From Bacteroidales bacterium (lineage in GTDB: Bacteria; Bacteroidota; Bacteroidia; Bacteroidales; UBA932): a DNA stretch of 64,000 bases. The notes beneath the pieces were generated by a model that was given only the letters and a program-made list of their open reading frames with translations, did no database searches and was not told the origin of the DNA. Positions 57,861 to 64,000 of the stretch are shown piece by piece. Each line of letters opens with the position of its first letter. Position 1 is the stretch's first letter. The stretch spans positions 1 through 64,000 of the forward strand of contig JAFWOY010000033.1 in NCBI GenBank assembly GCA_017509755.1. Direction: 5' to 3'. A program made the translations under genes and the position numbers.

Positions 57861-59147
57861 ATGCTCACAATTCTCTGTTTATGCTTTCTTGCACTTCTTA
57901 CGGGCGGGGCCGTACCGCCGGTTGTCCATCCGACACCGGGCGTCACCCGGCTGGAGGCCGATTCCATCACGGTTACGTTCGTGACGCGGAAGCAGTACTA
58001 TACCGGGGGTGATGCCGAAACCCGCGATGAGGATGTCCTTTCGCCCAAATCGGTCCATATCCATCCCGACGGCAGCAAGTATTATGTGAATTCGCTGGAA
58101 GGGATGCGGACCGTCGTCTTCGACTTTGCCACGGGCGGGAAACTGAAAGTGATCCACCACCGTTTTGACGGCAGTCATCAGGACCTGTGGGCGCCCGACA
58201 GCGGACTGTTCCCCTTCTCCTATACGTACAAGGAGCCCGGTACGTTCGCGGGAAAACCGGTCGAAAGCACGTTCTCCCATGGCGGGCGGTATCTGTGGGT
58301 CCCCTATTACCGCCGCAGCTATGACATCAATGCGCAGGATCCGTCTGCGCTGGCTGTCATTGATACCCAATGCGACACCATTGTCCGGATGTTTGAGACC
58401 GGGCCGCTCCCCAAGATGATTGCGACCTCGCCGGACGGCCAGCTGATTGCGGTCACCCATTGGGGCGACAATACGGTCGGCCTGATCGATATCTCCAGTG
58501 AAGAGGTCTCCGACTGGCATTACACGGCCTGTTATACGGTGGACTACAAGTTGAAACTCAATTACAGCCGGACGACGCCGGTCAACCGGGACGTGGGCAG
58601 TGGCTACTGCCTGCGTGGGACGGTTTTTACACCGGACAACCGCTATCTGCTGGTCGGCTGCATGGGCGGAACGGGCGGCATCGCCGTCATCGACCTGGTA
58701 CAGGAACGGTATCTGGGGCGGATTCTCGGCCCGATGTCCAACCTGCGGCATCTGCTGTTGCACGAAGATTATCTGTATGCCAGCATCAACAGCAAGGGCT
58801 ATGTGCAGCGCATCCCGATGCGACGGATCTATGATGCCATTTCGGCCTTGCAGCCCGACAAGACGACGTTCACGCTGACTGGTTGGGAGAGTTGCAAGGT
58901 ACCGGCAGGCGCCCGGACTATCGTCATTTCGCCGGATGGCCGTTTTGTCTTCGCCGCCTGCAACTTTTCCAGCAAGATTGCCGTGGTAGATACGCGTACG
59001 ATGACCCAGGTCGGCACACTGGACGCGGACTCCTTCCCGGTAGGGCTTGACATTTCGCAAGACGGGCACTATCTTTTCTCCACGTCCCAGGCCCGCGATG
59101 CCGGCGGCAATGCCGTGGATATTTTCCGCATCGATTACAAGGAATGA
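57861..59147 (+). CDS. YncE-like beta-propeller protein, predicted exported
   Basis: A 428-residue protein with an N-terminal signal peptide (about residues 1-20), followed by repeats of the cytochrome cd1/lactonase-like propeller type: VLSPKSVHIHPDGSKYYVNS, LPKMIATSPDGQLIAVTH, VFTPDNRYLLVGC and TIVISPDGRFVFAACN. Such proteins bind ligands or act as surface adaptors; enzymatic function is not evident. The stop overlaps the next gene's ATG (ATGA), so the two are probably co-expressed. Confidence 0.85.
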   Translation: MLTILCLCFLALLTGGAVPPVVHPTPGVTRLEADSITVTFVTRKQYYTGGDAETRDEDVLSPKSVHIHPDGSKYYVNSLEGMRTVVFDFATGGKLKVIHHRFDGSHQDLWAPDSGLFPFSYTYKEPGTFAGKPVESTFSHGGRYLWVPYYRRSYDINAQDPSALAVIDTQCDTIVRMFETGPLPKMIATSPDGQLIAVTHWGDNTVGLIDISSEEVSDWHYTACYTVDYKLKLNYSRTTPVNRDVGSGYCLRGTVFTPDNRYLLVGCMGGTGGIAVIDLVQERYLGRILGPMSNLRHLLLHEDYLYASINSKGYVQRIPMRRIYDAISALQPDKTTFTLTGWESCKVPAGARTIVISPDGRFVFAACNFSSKIAVVDTRTMTQVGTLDADSFPVGLDISQDGHYLFSTSQARDAGGNAVDIFRIDYKE

Positions 59148-60061
59148 AACGTCTGGTCCTGCTTCTCCTGCTGGCTGTTTCCTGTTTCGGTTCGATGCAG
59201 GCGCAGGACTTGTACGCATATCGGGATACTGTCAAGGAAGGGTACAATTTCCTGCTTTATCTGCCACCGGGTATCGATACCTGCCGGCAGGAACTCCCCT
59301 TGATTCTGTTCCTGCACGGAAAGAGCCTGAGCGGAACCGACCTGAATCAGGTGCTGCGCTATGGGACCATCGATGCCGTCAAGCGGGGTCTTCCTTTGGA
59401 TGCGGTGGTCATCGCGCCCCAGACCGAGGTGGTCGGCTGGGTGCCCGAGCGTTTGGAGAAGGTGGTCGATTTCGTCTTCGACAAGTTTCCCTGCGACACG
59501 AACCGCTTCTATGTGATCGGCATGAGCATGGGCGGGTGGGGGACACTCAAGATGGTACATCGCTACCCGGACCGGATTGCCGCAGCCCTGGCGATGTGCG
59601 GCGGGTATGACGAGCCTTCCATTTCAGGTCTTTCAGAAGTTCCGCTGTGGATCATTCATGGATTCCGGGATACCGTTACACGGGTATCCTATTCGGCTGA
59701 CCTGGTCAAGAAAATGTACGACAGCGGCCAGGGCGAACGGCTGATTTTCGACCAGCCTGCCTGCGGGCATTCCGAACTGGCCCGGGTGTTTTATCTGCCG
59801 GATCTGTACAATTGGCTGTTCTCCCACAACCTGCAGGACAAGATGCGGCCGGTCAATCTGGGGTATACAATCACGGAAAAGAAAATGAATGCCGCTTACT
59901 CCCAATTGGATCCCGACAAGGCTCTCCCGCTGGTTCCCAAGCGGCCGCCCTTCGTGCCCACCCGTCGGAAGGAACTTGCGCAACCCATTCCGGAGATCAA
60001 GTCCTGGAAGGACATTCCTTCCCTGCTGGATTGGGAGCCGTGGATCCGTGTCCGGCCCTGA
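59144..60061 (+). CDS. exported alpha/beta hydrolase (esterase/phospholipase-like)
   Basis: A 305-residue protein with a signal peptide (about residues 1-20) and an alpha/beta hydrolase fold. [12 protein letters not shown] is the oxyanion region, GMSMGGWGT holds the nucleophile Ser, a likely Asp is in HGFRDTV and the His in ACGHSE. It resembles the poly(3-hydroxybutyrate) depolymerase-like and carboxylesterase families; the substrate is unknown. A Pro-rich tail of about 60 residues follows the fold. Translation is coupled to the propeller gene. Confidence 0.88.
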   Translation: MKRLVLLLLLAVSCFGSMQAQDLYAYRDTVKEGYNFLLYLPPGIDTCRQELPLILFLHGKSLSGTDLNQVLRYGTIDAVKRGLPLDAVVIAPQTEVVGWVPERLEKVVDFVFDKFPCDTNRFYVIGMSMGGWGTLKMVHRYPDRIAAALAMCGGYDEPSISGLSEVPLWIIHGFRDTVTRVSYSADLVKKMYDSGQGERLIFDQPACGHSELARVFYLPDLYNWLFSHNLQDKMRPVNLGYTITEKKMNAAYSQLDPDKALPLVPKRPPFVPTRRKELAQPIPEIKSWKDIPSLLDWEPWIRVRP

Positions 60062-60098
60062 CCCATCGGGAAGATTCTGCTGATATTCAAAAATTCAT

Positions 60099-60106
60099 TA
60101 TATTTG
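60099..60106 (+). promoter_or_regulatory. -7 element for rubredoxin
   Basis: TATATTTG followed by C fits TAnnTTTGC; the ATG at 60136 is 29 nt downstream. Confidence 0.6.
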
Positions 60107-60135
60107 CATACATAGTCAACCCATACGAAGTGAAT

Positions 60136-60297
60136 ATGAAAAAGTACATCTGCGACATTTGCGGCTACGAGTATGATCCCGCAGCCGGCGACCCCGACAA
60201 CGGCATTGCTCCGGGAACTCCTTTCGAAGCCCTTCCGGCCGATTGGGTGTGCCCCATGTGCGGCGTAGGCAAGGAAGATTTCTCTCCTGTCGACTAG
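60136..60297 (+). CDS. rubredoxin
   Basis: A 53-residue iron protein for electron transfer, with the two CxxC iron sites [10 protein letters not shown] and [11 protein letters not shown], and the conserved tail. Its length and spacing are exactly those of the family. In anaerobic Bacteroidota, rubredoxin feeds electrons to oxygen and peroxide detoxification systems. It has its own promoter. Confidence 0.97.
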   Translation: MKKYICDICGYEYDPAAGDPDNGIAPGTPFEALPADWVCPMCGVGKEDFSPVD

Positions 60298-60353
60298 TCG
60301 CCGCCTGTCCGTTCCTGGTCCGTTCGATACCCAACTGGTTTTCGAGCCGGTAA

Positions 60354-60384
60354 AAGGTGCGGCGGATTGATTCCGCTGCACCTT
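60354..60384. terminator. 13-bp hairpin downstream of rubredoxin
   Basis: AAGGTGCGGCGGA (60354-60366) and TCCGCTGCACCTT (60372-60384) pair with one G-T and enclose a 5-nt loop. It lies between the convergent rubredoxin and M64 genes and could end transcripts from either side. No T-tract follows. The rest of 60298-60539 shows no convincing gene. Confidence 0.6.
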
Positions 60385-60539
60385 ACCAGATATGGGCCCT
60401 TTGTTCCGGGGGCAGGGGCAGCAGGTCCGTCGCAGAATCCGGGAACGGCTGCACGCAAGCGGTGAGACAAAGGGCGATAAAGCAAAAGACTTCGGTATGA
60501 AAGTGATTTCGCAGAAGTGTTCGGGGATGGATGTTCGTA

Positions 60540-63194
60540 TTACTTCCGGTTGATGGCATCATAGGTTGCGAAGTCCTCGTAGGTTCCATTCCAGCTGTTG
60601 CCGTAGGCCAGTTTGTGGATCCGATACCAGATGGTGTAACGAGCAGGGGCGTTGAACCCGCCTTGGTTGTCATTCATGATACTGTTCTCCGAAGGCCGCC
60701 ATACGCCGTATTGGTAAGTGAAGCCTCCTTCATACATGCCGACTTCTTTCTTGTAGCGGTCGTCGGCCAGGAACTGAGCCCATTTCACCTGGGTGGGGTC
60801 GGAGGTGATATCCACGTTGGAATACCACATGTGAGCCGAGCGGTTCCGGATCAGTTCCCGGTCATTCGTCGAGACGGTCCCGGTATAGTGATACTCATCA
60901 GCGAGCTTGGCAAAGCCGTGTCCGCCTCCTTCATGCCGAAGCGTTTTGCCGGTTTCCTGGAAGGACTCATCCAGTTTCGAGAAATAACACACGGCAGGGC
61001 CGCATGCGTAATCGTGTCCAGTCCAGGTTTTGGGTTCGAAGAATTGACAGGTGCCCGAAACGTAGACGGTGCCCGAAAGATCCTGGTAGCCGCAGACAAG
61101 GACCAGCACTTCGTCCATCCGATTATCGTCCTGGACCGCTTTGCGGGCCAGGTCGAAGCACTTGTCATCGTTGCCGCCCATGAACGTAGAGTTGCCCCGA
61201 TAGGTGCCCAGACTCCGGCCGCCCCGTTCATAGCCTTCCGTTGCGGAGACTGTGGTGACGAAATAGACGTTGAACAACGTTCGGAACGATTTGTACGGTT
61301 CTACGGCGAAGAACTGCTCGACGCAGGCTTTCATGTCCCGCAGGTACGTGCCGTTGGCCACTTGACGGTCGGAATAGGCGTCGCCCATGAAGACAAGGTC
61401 GATCCCGTTCCCGGCCGATGCCTTCTGATAGACGGTAACCTCTCCCTCCTTGGAATAATCGCTGGACAGGTAGAAATCCGGTTTGGGAAGGTCGGTATAA
61501 TCATACGGTTTCATGACATCCCAGTACGGCTTCCATTGCGTGTTTTCGGTGTAGAACCGGATGGCCTGTGAAGGAACGTACATGGTGAGTCTATTGTTAT
61601 CCGCAACCTGGATCGAACTGCAGGACGGCGGCAGGATGCCCCGGAAATAGACCGATTCCAATTGCGTGGAATGCATGAAGGGATTGTAACCGATATCGAT
61701 CAGGTTGGCAGACAAGGTGACGGTCTTGAGTGCCGGACAATTCGAGAATGCATAATTGCCGATGGAGGTCACCTGGTCGCCCATCGTGACGGAGCGGAGC
61801 GTCTGCCTTCCGTCAAAGAGGTTGTCGCCAAGTTTGGTTACGTCGTTGGGAACCACATAGTCGTCGCTGATGGAAGGTACCAGGAATTGCAGTTTATTGT
61901 CAGCGACGAAGCCTTTGTGGTCGGATGTGCAATGGTTACCATATAAAGCTTCCAGATGGCTGCAATCTATGAAAGCCGATCCTCCGATGAAGTAGAGACT
62001 CTCCGGGAAGGTAAGGCTCTTGAGCTTTTCACAGCCTGCAAAGGCATAATTCTCAATGGCACAAATCCCTTCGGGAATCTCATAGGATTCGTCATCCCGT
62101 CCGGCAAAATAGAACAGCATCATGGGGTAGAAGGCATTGGGATCGAAGAGGAATTTCCGGTCTTTCGAAATGAAGGGACTGTCGCCCAACAGATTCTTCA
62201 GATGGCGGCAATCGAGGAACGAATATACATCCAGTGCCTTGACGGAGGCCGGAATCGTGACGGATTCCAGCGCTGACCTGACAAAGCACCCTTGTTCCAC
62301 AGCCGTGACCCCATCAGGAATGACGACGGATTTCAGTTCCTGTGTGAGTCCGAAGGCCTCCGAGGCAATCCGCACGACCCCCGAAGGGATCTCATAGGAA
62401 GCGAGGCCTGCCGGCGCGAAGGCCATCAGGGTGCCGTCGATGATGACGCAACGTCCGTCTTCTGAGACATGTTGCCCCGTGAAACGTTCAAGGGACAATT
62501 TTTGGGACGAAGAGAAAGGAGCCGTAAGCCTCAAGGAGGCGGGAATCCTGAATTCCTTGATAGCGGGGGAACTCCAGACAATATTCTGTCCGATCTGTTC
62601 CACACTGTCCGGGATCAGGAGGCCTGTAATGCGGGCACCCTGTCCATCATCGTTTGAAACCCGTTCGAAACGGGTCAGGGGACCGCTGAAGCGGAGGATA
62701 CCCATTCCTTTGCTGTATGTGTTGGAAGTGAGCGTGCAGGAGCCTTGGTTGTTGACCATGGAAAGCGGCTTGTTGTCACTGGTCGTGTACCAGATTTCAT
62801 TGCTGGGTGGCAATTCTCCTTCCGGGAAGCCGCCCTTGGCCACCGTGATGGCGCAACTGGCACTCTTGCCGCCGGCTGTAGCCGTAATGGTGGCTGTGCC
62901 GAGCCCGATCCCTTTCACCGTACCGGCGGTGACGGATGCTACATTGGCGTCCGAACTCGTCCAGGTTACGGCCTGGTCCGTCGCATTGGAAGGTGACACC
63001 GTGACTGTCAGGGTGGATGTCTCGCCGATGATGAGGTCAATGGTTGTTTTGTTCAGCGAAACCGAAGTGACAGCAACCGGAGTCGGTGTGGGAGTCGGAG
63101 TAGGAGTGGGAGTCGGCTTGGGCGTGGGCTGCTCCTCACAGGACCCCACTACCATCAGCAGGGCTACGATCAGGAGAGAAGTTAGTTTTCGCAT
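60540..63194 (-). CDS. M64 family metallopeptidase lipoprotein with Big2 and LRR_5 domains
   Basis: An 884-residue surface lipoprotein: lipobox VGSC (C19), a Thr-Pro repeat linker (about 24-39), a Big2 immunoglobulin-like domain (about 40-118, SVSLNKTTIDLIIGETSTL), BspA-like LRR_5 repeats (about 190-520), then an IgA-peptidase-type M64 domain to the end. The zinc region reads HEGGGHGFAKLADEY, with one more residue between Glu and the second His than HExxH. M64 peptidases cut IgA or mucin-type proteins; the target here is unknown. It follows the asparaginase by 24 bp. Confidence 0.88.
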   Translation of the reverse strand: MRKLTSLLIVALLMVVGSCEEQPTPKPTPTPTPTPTPTPVAVTSVSLNKTTIDLIIGETSTLTVTVSPSNATDQAVTWTSSDANVASVTAGTVKGIGLGTATITATAGGKSASCAITVAKGGFPEGELPPSNEIWYTTSDNKPLSMVNNQGSCTLTSNTYSKGMGILRFSGPLTRFERVSNDDGQGARITGLLIPDSVEQIGQNIVWSSPAIKEFRIPASLRLTAPFSSSQKLSLERFTGQHVSEDGRCVIIDGTLMAFAPAGLASYEIPSGVVRIASEAFGLTQELKSVVIPDGVTAVEQGCFVRSALESVTIPASVKALDVYSFLDCRHLKNLLGDSPFISKDRKFLFDPNAFYPMMLFYFAGRDDESYEIPEGICAIENYAFAGCEKLKSLTFPESLYFIGGSAFIDCSHLEALYGNHCTSDHKGFVADNKLQFLVPSISDDYVVPNDVTKLGDNLFDGRQTLRSVTMGDQVTSIGNYAFSNCPALKTVTLSANLIDIGYNPFMHSTQLESVYFRGILPPSCSSIQVADNNRLTMYVPSQAIRFYTENTQWKPYWDVMKPYDYTDLPKPDFYLSSDYSKEGEVTVYQKASAGNGIDLVFMGDAYSDRQVANGTYLRDMKACVEQFFAVEPYKSFRTLFNVYFVTTVSATEGYERGGRSLGTYRGNSTFMGGNDDKCFDLARKAVQDDNRMDEVLVLVCGYQDLSGTVYVSGTCQFFEPKTWTGHDYACGPAVCYFSKLDESFQETGKTLRHEGGGHGFAKLADEYHYTGTVSTNDRELIRNRSAHMWYSNVDITSDPTQVKWAQFLADDRYKKEVGMYEGGFTYQYGVWRPSENSIMNDNQGGFNAPARYTIWYRIHKLAYGNSWNGTYEDFATYDAINRK
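63079..63126. repeat. imperfect hexanucleotide repeat in the M64 linker
   Basis: About eight imperfect units of GGNGTN on the plus strand encode the alternating Thr-Pro (and some Lys-Pro) linker just after the lipidation site. Because units are 6 bp, length variation would stay in frame. Confidence 0.8.
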
Positions 63195-63218
63195 GGCTGT
63201 GGTATGGAAAGAGCGTTG

Positions 63219-64000
63219 CTAATAGGTTTCGAAATACTGTTGGATCTGCTGCCAGTCGCGGGTTCGCGTCAAGGCGAGCATCAACAACACACGGGCCTTT
63301 TGCGGATTGAGGTCCATGGAGGCTACAAAATGATAGCGGGCGTCATCTACTTCGCCGTTGAGACAGGTCGGCCCGGTAGGACAGCGTGAAGAACGAACGA
63401 TCTGGATGCCTTTCTCCTGGGCTTTGACAGCCACCTCAAAGACATCTTTGTAGAAGTTTCCGTCCCCGACTCCGGCCAGGACGATACCGTCGAAACCGGC
63501 ATCCACGAAGGCTTGTAACGGAAGGGGGGAGGCATTGGCGTAACCATAGACAATCCCGACTCTGGGGAGTTCCTGTATGTCAGAAATGTCGAAGTCTGAG
63601 TGGATTGTATGCTTGTTGAGCGGACGTTGCAGATAGACGGCTTCTCCGTTGTGAACATACCCGAGTACACCCGAAGGGCCGCCTTCAAAGGTGTCACAGT
63701 CGATCGTGTGGGTCTTGATGACTGTCTTGGCATCCAGCAATTGGTTGTTCATGCAGCAAATGACGCCCATGCCCCGTGATTTCGGGGAGACAGCCGCGGC
63801 TACGGCATTATACAAGTTGACGGGGCCGTCGGCGCTGAGGGCATTGGAGGGGCGCATCGAACCGACAAGGATAACCGGCTTGTCGCTCTTGACGGTCAGG
63901 TTCAGGAAGTAGGCGGTTTCCTCCATCGTATCGGTTCCGTGGGTGACGACTACGGCATCGCAGCCGTCGTCTGCCAGCAGTTCGTTGATGCGTTTGGCAA
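63219..64000 (-). CDS. L-asparaginase (type II-like), 5' end outside the window
   Basis: The C-terminal 260 or so residues of an asparaginase, open to the window edge. The conserved VTHGTDTMEET with its catalytic Thr and Asp-Thr pair is visible near 63935-63968, followed by KPVILVGSMRPSNALSADG and GVLGYVHNGEAV. The N-terminal part, including the first catalytic Thr and any signal peptide, is missing, so location cannot be judged. It hydrolyses asparagine to aspartate and ammonia. Confidence 0.93.
   Translation of the reverse strand, partial: AKRINELLADDGCDAVVVTHGTDTMEETAYFLNLTVKSDKPVILVGSMRPSNALSADGPVNLYNAVAAAVSPKSRGMGVICCMNNQLLDAKTVIKTHTIDCDTFEGGPSGVLGYVHNGEAVYLQRPLNKHTIHSDFDISDIQELPRVGIVYGYANASPLPLQAFVDAGFDGIVLAGVGDGNFYKDVFEVAVKAQEKGIQIVRSSRCPTGPTCLNGEVDDARYHFVASMDLNPQKARVLLMLALTRTRDWQQIQQYFETY

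Noticed and set aside
60383..60490. Minus-strand frame whose translation resembles a lipoprotein signal (FCFIALCLTAC)
   Set aside because: No start codon precedes the hydrophobic stretch and the rest is only about 22 residues; possibly a relic, not a supportable gene.
63079..63126. Short tandem repeat first considered as part of a CRISPR-like array
   Set aside because: The unit is 6 bp without spacers and encodes a Thr-Pro linker in a protein.

Overview
The window is a gene-dense, GC-rich stretch of chromosome from a Bacteroidales-type bacterium (phylum Bacteroidota). The lines of evidence are: promoters of the TAnnTTTG type in front of many genes, almost no Shine-Dalgarno sequences, lipoproteins with Bacteroidota-style lipoboxes, a GT3-GT35 glycogen synthase/phosphorylase fusion, TlpA/DUF4369-type proteins, an M64 peptidase with Big2 and LRR_5 domains, and a cysteine-poor DksA-like protein typical of this phylum. 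Genus cannot be fixed from sequence alone. No rRNA, CRISPR, phage or insertion sequence was seen. No gene-free gap exceeds 300 bp; the largest (21336-21623) holds the mraZ control region and one copy of a structured repeat.

Layout. 1-4554: an apparently 5'-truncated thioredoxin-like gene, a membrane LytTR regulator divergent from a small membrane protein with a 21-bp-spaced direct repeat between them, then (minus strand) rpiB-truB-metallophosphoesterase. 4779-21335 (minus): a complete division and cell-wall (dcw) cluster, mraZ-rsmH-ftsL-ftsI-murE-mraY-murD-ftsW-murG-murC-ftsQ-ftsA-ftsZ, followed by gltX, with many ATGA or short overlaps. MurE carries the DNPR motif of meso-diaminopimelate ligases. 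21624-25436 (minus): M16 peptidase, O-methyltransferase and a fused S51-peptidase/ATP-grasp protein. 25476-27883 (plus): dnaX and lptB. 27890-31388 (minus): engB-prs-nadE-small membrane protein-crotonase. 31475-45506 (plus): xseA, xseB, then glycogen genes (branching enzyme, debranching enzyme, GT4, GH57, GT3-GT35 fusion), ribF, greA and a HIT protein, followed by a TlpA-like lipoprotein to 46650.

46645-53181 (minus): the most unusual region. Downstream of cvpA lie a 51-residue membrane protein, a peptidase-containing (C39) ABC exporter, two short genes whose products carry double-glycine leaders, TolC and an HlyD-type adaptor, ending in tsaB. This looks like a complete type I secretion locus for a two-peptide bacteriocin or signal. 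The second peptide has a perfect Shine-Dalgarno sequence, rare here, and a 9-bp hairpin follows the peptide genes. 53263-60297 (plus): ileS, DksA-like protein, lspA, a tRNA-Ser (UGA) on the opposite strand that overlaps the end of lspA, a YncE-like propeller, an esterase and rubredoxin. 60540-64000 (minus): an M64 peptidase lipoprotein and the C-terminal part of an L-asparaginase.

Other signals: two copies of a 67-69 nt GC-rich core that folds into hairpins, each enclosed by long inverted-repeat arms that differ between copies; a terminator-like hairpin inside the greA leader; helically phased repeats at the mraZ promoter; and several promoters whose -7 box lies only 4-6 nt from the start codon, implying leaderless mRNAs.
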